Shown here piece by piece: positions 43,956 through 54,200 of a stretch of 64,000 nucleotides of DNA (position 1 is the stretch's first letter; every line of letters begins with the position of its first letter). This stretch comes from Durusdinium trenchii. Taxonomy: Eukaryota > Sar > Dinophyceae > Suessiales > Symbiodiniaceae. Position numbers and translations under genes: made by a program. A model generated the notes under the pieces. The model did not search any database, was not told the DNA's origin, and was given only the letters and a program-made list of their open reading frames with translations. Where the stretch lies: positions 1 to 64,000 of the forward strand of contig CAXAMN010028983.1 in assembly GCA_963970005.1 (NCBI GenBank), in the 5' to 3' direction.

Positions 43956-44292
43956 CTTCTACCGTATACCTGGTTCCTCAAAGCGACCCTTGAAAGGTCC
44001 GAACCTTGAGGGGTCGGAACCAGGGTCACTTCAGACTCTAAAGGGTCACACGTCAGCTGTAATTAGTAGACACGGTAAGCTGTGAACCCAGAGAACGGAT
44101 GCATCACCGTTAAGTGCTAAATTTCGCGAATAATTTTATTTCAGGCTGTTTTAGGTGCTTCAAACATCTTGGAGTCACTATGGTCACTTCAACAAAAAAG
44201 AAAACTGAATTAACTGGATTGTGCAAAACCATTTAAACCAGTTTGGACAAAAACATGTAAAAAAAACAACAAAACAAGGCAGAAAAGAACAT

Positions 44293-44787
44293 GAAAGGGA
44301 GGAACAGGGGAAAAGGAAATCAACACAAGGGAAATGAAAAACAAGACCCAACAAAGAGAAGGAAGCCCCTGGAAAAAGGAAAGGATGCACGGATGCACAC
44401 AAGAAAAAGGCAAAGGAACATTGAAAAGGAGAACAAGAACAAATTGACAAGGACTCACAGGAAAAGGACAAATGCCAAAAAAAAACAACAACAAAAAAAA
44501 GGGGGACACGTCCACGTTCCGAAAAGAACATGAAAGGGAGGAACATGAAAAAGGAAGAAAAGGAAACGCATATTAATAAACAAAAAGTGACAACAATGAA
44601 AACGAGGAAAAGGGAAAATAATGCAAAGAAAAGGAATACATTCTAGGAATATCGGATTGCAGTAAAGTTGTTGACGCATAAGCATGAATATAATGTACCA
44701 TGTGTAACATAACCTTATATAACCATAGTTAGTTTGCCATGCCACTGCAGCCTGGTAAGTTGTTTTGACACTGACCAGAACCAGAGT
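44293..44787. repeat. approximately 490-bp direct repeat R1
   Basis: A-rich on the plus strand, beginning GAAAGGGAGGAACAGGGG and ending TTGACACTGACCAGAACCAG. It matches 47181-47666 with scattered substitutions and small indels. No gene. Confidence 0.9.
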
Positions 44788-44789
44788 CA

Positions 44790-44900
44790 CTAGAGCCAGG
44801 GTTTCCGGGTTTCGTCGACGGTGTCAACCCCGCTAGACCAGAACCAGAACCAGGGTCCCAGGGTTTCCAGGCCGGGTTTCGTCCATATTGTCAACCATGC
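44790..44900. repeat. tandem CCAGGGTTTCC...GGGTTTCGTC units
   Basis: Two imperfect units of about 75 bp, each with CAGGGTTTCC, GGGTTTCGTC and TGTCAACC. Confidence 0.7.
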
Positions 44901-45052
44901 CACTCAAACCATGTTCGCAAACCATGTTTTGGGACCTATGGTCACAACTTACACACCTGAGGTTTGAGAAGTGCAAGAGACTAGCTGGCATAAATTGTTT
45001 TTCGCAGATCGCGAAAAGAGACCCACAGGAAACCATCAGGAGTTCCCACAAT

Positions 45053-45140
45053 ACTCTCTCTCTCTCTCTCTGATTTGTGATTTGCTAGAAAACCATCGGG
45101 AGTTCCTGGAACTCTGTCTCTCTCTCTCTCTCTCTCTCTG
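45053..45140. repeat. two CT microsatellites in a repeated context
   Basis: (CT)n at about 45053-45072 and 45116-45140, each preceded by ACCATC.GGAGTTCC and followed by TGATTTG. Confidence 0.85.
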
Positions 45141-45164
45141 ATTTGCTGACAGAAAACAATCGGA

Positions 45165-45301
45165 AGTTCCCGGAAGTGGGCGGCGTGGCCGCACACTATC
45201 CGGGGAAGCTGGCAGGTGGCCCCCCGATGAGATTGTGATTGTGATCGGGAGTTCCCGGAAGTGGGCGGCGTGGCCGCACACTATCCGGGGAAGCTGGCAG
45301 G
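45165..45301. repeat. 52-bp direct repeat, two copies
   Basis: 45165-45216 and 45250-45301 are identical (AGTTCCCGGAAGTGGGCGG to AAGCTGGCAGG), offset 85 bp. Confidence 0.9.
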
Positions 45302-45525
45302 GGCCCCCCGAGAAAAAAAAACAATTGCCAATGGCAGAATTGAATTGAGAAGAGAAGATGAATGAATGAAGGGAAGAGATTTTTTGAGTTGAAGGGAATG
45401 GAAGAGATTTTTTGAGTTGCCGTGCATTGCAGAGATTTGATCTGACAGAGAATTGGAACGAAGTGTCGCTGCTGATTCCGTTATGTAATAATAGTTAATA
45501 GGCTTACTACTTTTATTAAGCACGC

Positions 45526-46330
45526 GTGCTTTTGGCCCTTCTTAATTCACCGAGATTGAGGCGACAGAGATTGTTGTATATATATATATATTCGCTGAGC
45601 TCCTGGCGACGGACATGTTGTACTGAACAGTCGAATGTTGTACTGGAGGCACTGCAGGCCATCGACTTTGGCCAGAGGCTGCGTGCAGCTACAAAGACTT
45701 CAAAGACTATCGCGGTCGCACCAGGGCATAAGTGCCATACTGACTTGAATGACGGTCAGCAACTGTCATGGGCAGGCCTTCATGGTCCTGCTATTGGACG
45801 CAGCCAATAGTGGCGAACGGATCGAACTGCGGCGCATCCGCCGAGTCATCTATGTCGATGCCCGCTGGAGCCACTTATCAGACTCAGACCGCGTGATGAG
45901 GACTGACGATGCGGCCCAAGATATGAAGGCGAAGATGCTACAACATCATCCACGCTTTACGGAGCACTATGTTCGCCGGTGGCCGAGTGTGCCCGGTCCA
46001 GATGACTGGCGGTCGTGCTGTCAATCTTGTGGATGGCTTGCAAGAGGTAGCGTCTAACAGGCCGGGGTCACTGCGTTGACAGCAAACCCCTACAGCACGT
46101 TTCGCAGCAAGTCTGCTTCGACAAGGGAGGTCAACCTGGAGGACGAACAGGTCATTTTGTCAGTGGACCTGAACGAAGGGCGGAGCGACCTAACGCCCAC
46201 ACCTACATCTACCGTGTCTACGAGCTCCTCACGGTGTCGTTGTCTGCCGCGGCGTGCCTTACACACATGTACACTGTTCAGGTGGGCGTTCTGCTGCGTG
46301 CTCGTGCTCGTGCCGCTCCGTGTCTGACTT
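45526..46330 (+). CDS. possible decayed coding region, unassigned
   Basis: Several plus-strand frames overlap here (45526-45810, 45749-46057, 46076-46327), shifting from one to the next, with complex rather than repetitive composition (for example HHPRFTEHYVRRWPSVPGPDDW). It could be a degraded gene or transposon fragment between the two direct repeats. No family recognised. Confidence 0.25.
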
Positions 46331-46496
46331 GTTGCGCGCACATGATATGTGCCATAATATGCACACGTATGTGAGGGGTGCCTACGTTTATAAGTAATCC
46401 TTAATTTAACTTAACTACCTAGGACTCTGTAGGACACTAGTTTTTTTAAAGCTACGTCGTTACGTTTTTGAAGCTGCAGCTTTTTTAAAGCTAATG

Positions 46497-46575
46497 AAGC
46501 TGGTTGGTTGGTTGGTTGGCTGGTTGGTTGGTTGTGGTTGTGGTTGTGGTTGTGGTTGTGGTTGTGGTTGTGGTT
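46497..46575. repeat. TTGG and GTGGTT microsatellite, left of gap
   Basis: (TTGG)n turning into (GTGGTT)n, running into the gap. Confidence 0.9.
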
Positions 46576-46975
46576 NNNNNNNNNNNNNNNNNNNNNNNNN
46601 NNNNNNNNNNNNNNNNNNNNNNNNNNNNNNNNNNNNNNNNNNNNNNNNNNNNNNNNNNNNNNNNNNNNNNNNNNNNNNNNNNNNNNNNNNNNNNNNNNNN
46701 NNNNNNNNNNNNNNNNNNNNNNNNNNNNNNNNNNNNNNNNNNNNNNNNNNNNNNNNNNNNNNNNNNNNNNNNNNNNNNNNNNNNNNNNNNNNNNNNNNNN
46801 NNNNNNNNNNNNNNNNNNNNNNNNNNNNNNNNNNNNNNNNNNNNNNNNNNNNNNNNNNNNNNNNNNNNNNNNNNNNNNNNNNNNNNNNNNNNNNNNNNNN
46901 NNNNNNNNNNNNNNNNNNNNNNNNNNNNNNNNNNNNNNNNNNNNNNNNNNNNNNNNNNNNNNNNNNNNNNNNNNN
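46576..46975. other. assembly gap (400 N)
   Basis: Exactly 400 undetermined bases inside a microsatellite; the round size suggests a scaffolding estimate. The translated frames that cross it mean nothing. Confidence 0.98.
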
Positions 46976-47168
46976 TTGGTTGTGGTTGGTTGTGGTTGGT
47001 TGTGGCTGGTTGTGGTTGGTTGGTTGGTTGGTTGGTTGGTTGTGGTTGGTTGTGGTTGGTTGGTTGGTTGGTTGGTGGGTTGGTTGGTTGGTTGGTTGGT
47101 GGGTTGGTTGGTTGGTTGGGGTTGGTTGGTTGGTTGGTTGGTTGGGGTTGGTTGGTTGGTTGGTTGGT
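46976..47168. repeat. TTGG and TTGTGG microsatellite, right of gap
   Basis: Continuation of the same repeat. All three frames read as Gly/Leu/Val/Trp strings. Confidence 0.9.
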
Positions 47169-47180
47169 GCCTTGCCGCTT

Positions 47181-47666
47181 GAAAGGGAGGAACAGGGGAA
47201 AACGAAAATGAACACAAGGGAAATGAAATGAAATATGAAACACAAGAACCAACAAAGGGAAGGAAGGCCTGGAAAAAGGAAAGGATGCACACAAGAAAAG
47301 GCAAAGGAACATTGAAAAGTAGAACACGAACAAATTGACAAGGACTCACAGGAAAAGGACAAATGCCAATAAACAACAACAACAAAGAAAAGGGGAACAC
47401 GTCCACGTTGTGAAAAGAACATGAAAGGGAGGAACATGAACAAGAAAAAGAATAAACAAAAAGTGACAACAATGAAAACACGGAAAAAGGAAAATGACAC
47501 AACGAACAGGAATCCATTCTAGGAATATCGGATTGCAGTAACGTTGTTGACGCATAAATATAAACATGAATATAATGTACCATGTGTAACATAACCTTAA
47601 CCATAGTTAGTTTGCCATGCCGCTGCAGCCTGGTAAGTTTTTTTTGACACTGACCAGAACCAGGGT
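47181..47666. repeat. approximately 490-bp direct repeat R2
   Basis: Second copy of R1 (44293-44787), same orientation, about 2.9 kb away. Confidence 0.9.
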
Positions 47667-47916
47667 CCCAGGGTTCAACATTAGCTCGCTTGAGAGGCCA
47701 TTTGGCTGTGGGCGGCGCCGATTCGCGTGTAGTGCTGGGGTATTCAAGTTTCAATCATGGATCTATGACACCTGACACATGACTACCAGGGACTACCAAC
47801 TACAAACCGCCGCGAAAAAGGTCAGCGGCACGGTCAGCAGGTAAACAAGAACAATAAAATCTGTTTTGACCTTTCACCATTAGGATCGACAACGACCGTC
47901 GTTCTTGTAACTTGCA

Positions 47917-48230
47917 ATGGAGCTGGAACTGGCTGCAAGAAAGAGAAGAGGCCGTCGGCCCGGATCTGGGCCTCCTGCTGCTGTTGTTGTGGCAGATGAT
48001 GTGGTGGAATTGGAGCAAAGTGATGGTCACAATAACATTGAGTTTGCAAACCACGATGCTTCTGTGGTAGTGCCCCGCCGCAAGGGACAACAGCCCCGAA
48101 ACCTGGTCCACCAGGTGTACTCTTTGTCGCTGGCCATGTTACTACGCAATGCTGGCAACATCCCAGAAGTAGTTCAGCGGGCCTTTACATTAGCCACTCC
48201 CTTTGCAATCAGTGACTGTTCATTCAGCTC
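47917..48230 (+). CDS. transposase-like gene: first exon
   Basis: ATG at 47917 opens a basic N-terminus, an acidic stretch, then QPRNLVHQVYSLSLAMLLRN and a helical segment. The 3' boundary is uncertain; the frame stays open to 48351. Confidence 0.45.
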
Positions 48231-51200
48231 AGGTCATTGGTGGATGAGTGGAATGAGTTGTTTTGAACTTCATTGCTTCACTTCATTTCAGAACCCAACA
48301 AGACCCCCCCCAGGTATCATATGTAGCAGTAGTTGTAGTTGTGTTTTTTGATCGTGTGGTCAGACTCGGACCGGAGGACCACTTCGTAACAGTGTGTGAG
48401 TGTGTATGCCTGTTCAACTCATTTGACGCAATGCAAGGTTTTTGGCTTTGAGAAGGCGCAGGCATTGATGGCTTCCCTGGAAAAGCAGAAGAACAAACTG
48501 CTTCCTTCAGCTCGGGGCCCAGCAGGCAAAGAAACGCCAGGGCCAGGGCCAGGGCAAGGATAAATTGGGAGCTGGAGACCTGGAGAGAATTGAGCCTTGA
48601 TCAGCCTTGATCGCTAGAGCCGCTAGAGTACCGAGTGCTTAAACTTACATCGGAATCGTAGTCCCTGGAGTCCTGAACCATTGCACTGGAGTGGAGTCTG
48701 GGTCCTCAGCCTCAGTCCTCAGGCTGCTTCCATTAGCCGAGCCAGACTGCGACTAGATGTCCTCCATTGCTATTGGAGAGTCTGGGCAGCATACACTGCG
48801 GATTGAGGGCGCTGCTATGTGTTGACTTAACTTGGCAAAAGATCAACATGCCGCAAATGCCATGCTACAGCAGAATGGGCATGGTTTTAATTTGACTGCT
48901 GATTTGATCAACGATCAGGTCAGTCTTTGCTGGGGGACCTGGTTGAACTGTAGTGGTTTGTTTTTCTTGAGGACAAAAATGGCTTGCAGCTGAAGGCGTT
49001 CGGGACAGAAGTGGGCCAAAGGCCAGCCAAATGCGACCAAGTGACCAAACGCATCGGTTCCGGCACTACTTGGACTTGATTGTTATTGTTGTGGATTGTT
49101 TCTTTCAACTTGACTGGATCCACTCTTGCTTAAGCCGTTGATGTTTGTGAGTCTGGGACACTGACACTACCTCTCACCTGACATAGGCGTTCTTTACCCT
49201 CCTGATGGACGCGTCGCCGGTGGGTGGCAAGGCAGGTTGGTTTTGATCTTTTCTCAGGATTGAGGCTGAGGCAAGGTATAACCCAAGACATGAACATGAG
49301 TCAGTGTCATATGTTGTACTTCATGATCCCACTATACTATATCCTATAACTTGACCTATATGCTACCTTCAACTATCTTATCATATCAGCTATCAGAGCT
49401 GGAGCGGAGAATAGGAGACAAAGATAGGTCCAGTCTAACTTTGGGCAGCGCCATCGTCCACATGTCAGGATTGGCTGCTAGCAGAATTATATGGAATCCT
49501 GAGCAGGCTTGCTGCTCGCTGTTTTTCTTTGTTCAGGTCAGTCTGATGACAGGCATGGATACTCAGAGTTGGGCAAAGTTAAAGATGTACTGTACTCTTG
49601 CAGTATATTTGGTTCATTGAACTATTGAAGGCGGCTATTCTATTTTAGTTTGCGGTGCGTTGACGTTGGCAGGTTGTTTGTTGTTGTTTGGCAAGTTCTG
49701 AGCCTTGACTCTAGTGCCTCTGCCTGTGCGCTGCCGAAGGTCAGGAGTGGACTTCCTCAAGTACACCCATGGTGAGGACGTGCCATTTGAGGAGCATGAT
49801 CTGGTACACAACATGGTGCTGACCCCTGCAGTGATTGGATCAGGTCAGGGTTCATGGTGGTAAGGAGCTAGCAATGGACATGTTCACTGGTCTCTCAAAG
49901 GTAGTTAGTCAACTACTGAGATGACCAGTTTTGAAGTTCTTGAAATAATTAGACGTGGCTTTGTAACCTTAGTAGCAAAGTGGGCTGATTTGATGTTGTT
50001 CAGAGTCCAGAGTCGTTACTATTGTATCATTGTGTGTGTGCGTGAATGCCACACAGGGCGTGCATCCTTGCTTCACAAGACCACGGCAATCATGCACCAG
50101 CTGCGCCTGTTTGCTGGCCCAGAGGACAGAGGTGACCAGGGGGGAAGTCCGCAGTCCGAGAGTCAGGCAATCGCACAGGAATCGCACATGTTCTCCTTTG
50201 CTTGCGGGGCGGGCGCTGGCACTCACTGTCACTGTCAGGAGAAAGATTTTGATGCCATTCGGCATTCAATACTTGGAGTTTGCACAGACTTTGGCACAGA
50301 GGTCGGCATCGCAGAACTGCCGCACGTCAACCTGAAGAAGTACATCAGGTCGTTTGATACCACTTGCCAAGAAGCGGGCCTTGTTACTCCACAGTTGCAG
50401 CTTCACACAGACAGTATCTTGGCAGTCATGTCATGGCCATGGCCCCTTTAAAATAGAAATTGTAGCATTGTAGATTTCTGTTAAATGGTGTAACTTGTAC
50501 TTACAACTTTTAGTAGAAATAGTATCAAATAGTATAATGGTAGTAGGCGAAAGACTGACTTATGAAAATGAAGCTGAAGACAGCAATGAACAGGGATGCT
50601 CTTAATGGTTAGTTTGTTTGCAATGTGCAATGATGATGATCATTGCAATCATGGCCGTGACCATGGTAGATGGCGAAGCATCGTGCCAGGTGCTCCGGAT
50701 TCTCAAAACAATGGCAATGAGTCTGAAGGTGCTGAGAATGGAGATGAGGATCCAGCCTGTCAACTCCAAACCATATTTCCCAACGCCATTCTCATCCCAG
50801 GAGACTCTTGGCAGGCACAAACTTGCAAGCCAAGTAACAGTTGGATGATTTATACTCTTGATTTGCACCTGCCCCCCCCCCAAATCCACCCGGAGCTCTT
50901 TTCCGCCTGTCCATCGGGGCCTGCCTGAGATTGGATACTGGGTTCTGACTGTTCAACTGTTCAACGACAATGTACTACTTCCGGTTTGTCAGTTTGTGAG
51001 GCCCCTAGACTAGACTCAAACTCTGACCAACTGGCACCATACTACAAGGTGAAGCACATCGCTCACAACCTCACATCAGAACTTCTGGTGACTATGCCAG
51101 TACTGGATGAATATCAACGACAATTGAAGAGTGTCGAGATCCTCCTATCCCGACACCACCTCCGACACCGGTTCATTAGGACCTGTCTCAGAGGGACAGG

Positions 51201-54200
51201 GTACGAAGACGCGTTTGCTACTTTCAGAGGTGGCAAATTGATCAGATGGAGATGGGACACCTTGGTGACCTTCATAAAGCATCTCTTGCCCTTGCAGGGC
51301 CCGCTACGCAAGTTTTGGTGCCCAGAGCGGTTCACCTTCAAAGACAAGCGTGATACCAAACACACGCCCATTGCCGGTGATGACGGTGGAGAAGTGCAGA
51401 AACCAGGAACCCTCGACTGGGCAGCGCGCCAGTACGCGTCCGAGGAGACAACTTCAGCGAACAAGGAGGATGAGAACTATGGATGCACAACAGCGCAACA
51501 AATCCGGCAGATCACAGCCGCTCACCTGATGGTAGTGAACAAATTGCATGATAGTCTTTGTACTAGTCTTTGTATGTATACTAGTAAAACAGAATTGCAA
51601 CTTATGGAGTACCAACAGATGCAATTTCGGATTTCGGACTCCCAGACTTGCTAGTTTGAGGAAGTGCTGTCATCGGACCTTTTCTGGGCGTGCAGTCAAA
51701 TGGTGCTGTTGCTTGCTGGTGTTCTGCTGCTTGGAAAACATTTAGCAGTTCATTTACTAACTTCACTTCACTATGTATACTATGCGTATACAGTATTTCT
51801 GGTTCCACCCACTCAAAATCCAAGCTTTCAAACTATTTCAACCTTCAGTAACTTCAGTAGTTCAACCTTTGCGTGCAGTGTGCATGTAGATGCAGCAGAT
51901 ACGTTCAAATTTCAAATGTTTAGAATTATATATTGAAAGTTGCAGTATTGTGCAAATTCAGGACCAATGTCTCCCAGTGGATAACCGGGTGTCCGTGTCC
52001 GCGTCACCAAGAACATCACAAACCAGCGTGCCCGGCGAATGGCTGCAGGGCACCTGAGTTAGCCGCTGGAGTCCTCCATGAACTGGTATCGGAGCAAATC
52101 TCCACAGCAACTTCGGAGATCCTCCAAATGGTGGCCACTCTCCCTCAAGATATTGCACCCTGCCTTGCCTTGATTAAAATTTTGTTTATGTAACTAAGGC
52201 GGAATAAGGCGGATAATATCAATACTCTATTGTTTCTGATAGGTTCAGGCTGATGAGTGTGAATTGCATAGCACACATGAGCACTAGTTTTTGCACTGAG
52301 CACAGTTAAGGCATCGGTGATTCAGGAAAACTTTGATATTGGAGTTGCGCGTATGCAGTTGGGACTTCTTGTCAAGTTTTCCTGCTGGACAGTCCTTCCA
52401 TGGAGTCTCTGCGCCCTTGCTAGACCATCGTTTGCCAGTGGGGACCGACATGACCTCTTCGCTGCAATCAGAGTCCGCAAGCAGTGGCAGCTGAGAGATC
52501 ACAAAGAGGCACCGACCCTCAAACGCACGTTTGTAGTTTGTATGGCTAGTCATTAGTAATGATGCTGTTTAAGGAGTTTTGCACAGACAAAATGCATGAT
52601 AGTTTCACTGACGGTTCCAGTTTGCTCTCGTTCTGCAGCTACAATATACTACATTTCTTTTTGGGGATGTCATCAGCACCACCCCAACCACCCCAACCCT
52701 GTGCTGTAGGTAGGGGCTCTACTCTACTTGGCTTTTAGTTTGTTTGATCATGTTTGCGGTCATACCACTCCAGGTCAGTGGCAACTCCCAGCATCCCGTC
52801 ACAAGAAGGTTCCTTGACCCAAATTACAAAGATGGGTTTCATGACGTGGTCCAATACATTGCCGCTGGACGTTCTGGGGAGCTTGGCACTCTTGTACCGG
52901 AAGACCGGCTTCGTTCCTTCAGACTTTGGCTTGCTGGTTTTGCTGCTCTCAAAACGTGTGAGCAAACAATCGAAGGCACCTTTGGACATGTTGCATGTCA
53001 AATTGTTTATAATTTGTTACATATATTATATTAGATGTTATTTTTGCGATGCGCGCTGCTGTGCCGCTGCTGTGATTTGGCGCAGTGTTGTAGCACAGCT
53101 TTAACTGTGCTAAACTTGATAGCACTGACCCGATAGCAATATTTGGTTTTGTTGTTAGAGCTGTTGATGTTGCAAATAGCCAGATAGTCTAGTAAATAAG
53201 CAGAACTTCAGAAGAGTTTCAGTTGTTTTGTTTGTTTGTTGATGTCCGTCAGCAATGACCTGTCAGACCTGTGAGTCAACCTGAGGCAGGCACTCCATGG
53301 TTACATCTCTTTTCAACCGCGCACGGAGGGCAAGTGCTGCGATGGTGTCTTCTGAACTTCGCTTCCGTGAGCTGCGACGTTTTCTTGATCAACACCCGGA
53401 GGCATGACATGGGAGTGAGAGTGAGAGTGCAGCTCAATTTGCGACTGTTTTTAATGCATGAGCAACACGAGTCAGGACGGTTGTAACATGGTTGAGCTAC
53501 TAGTTGTGATGATGACAGAAGACTGGGATTCATAAACGAGTCAATAGGCGCCAGACTCTGGCACCCATGCCTGCTGAATCCTCGGGCCTCCAGGAGCTGA
53601 TCACTTTAGCGCAAGATCACCATTGTCTTTGCACTGGGTCAGGCTTGGACCAGTCCATCCTGGCCTTGCTTTTAGGGATGGGGCCTCAGCTCAGCATGGA
53701 CTGCCCTTGGATTGGCATGGACGTTGCTGGACGATTGAAAGGGACTCATGACTCATGAGTTGCACAGTTGAGCACTGGGACTGGGACTACTGTATACCAG
53801 GAGTGTTTCATTGTCAGAGTCAGTGTGTGTGGTATTATCAGCCTTGCTTGGACTTCCAAATTCGAACACTAAATATATACTAAAATAGAGAAACCTTGTC
53901 AATGACTGTGAGTGGAACGTATCCTGAGCAATGACCAATGTTGAGTTGAGTCATGCATGTTGCGTCGTGAAACCTGAGCTGACTATTTGTGTTAGTTCAC
54001 CCATTCCTGTCACCCAGGCCGGACGTTAAGCCATCAAGGGCATGGTCTCAAGAACAACGCATGGAAATGATGTACCGCGCCGGCAAGGATGGGATGTGCC
54101 ATCAGGTCACCAGCCATCAGTCTTGTGATTTTTTCAGTGTTGAGATTGAGCCTTGAGCTGGAATCGGGACCTGGGATCACTGCTTCTGTCACCTTCCCCA

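Noticed and set aside
44184-44790. Phe/Leu/Cys-rich minus-strand frames
   Set aside because: They are translations of the A-rich direct repeat R1; the same frames recur in R2 and show no domain.
46497-47168. TTGG-rich tract as a possible interstitial telomere
   Set aside because: The unit is TTGG/GTGGTT, not the TTTAGGG type expected for dinoflagellates, so I treat it as a microsatellite.
46411-47754. Several long frames crossing the N gap on both strands
   Set aside because: They consist of undetermined bases plus microsatellite translations (Gly/Leu/Trp or Asn/Gln/Pro/Thr strings) and have no biological support.
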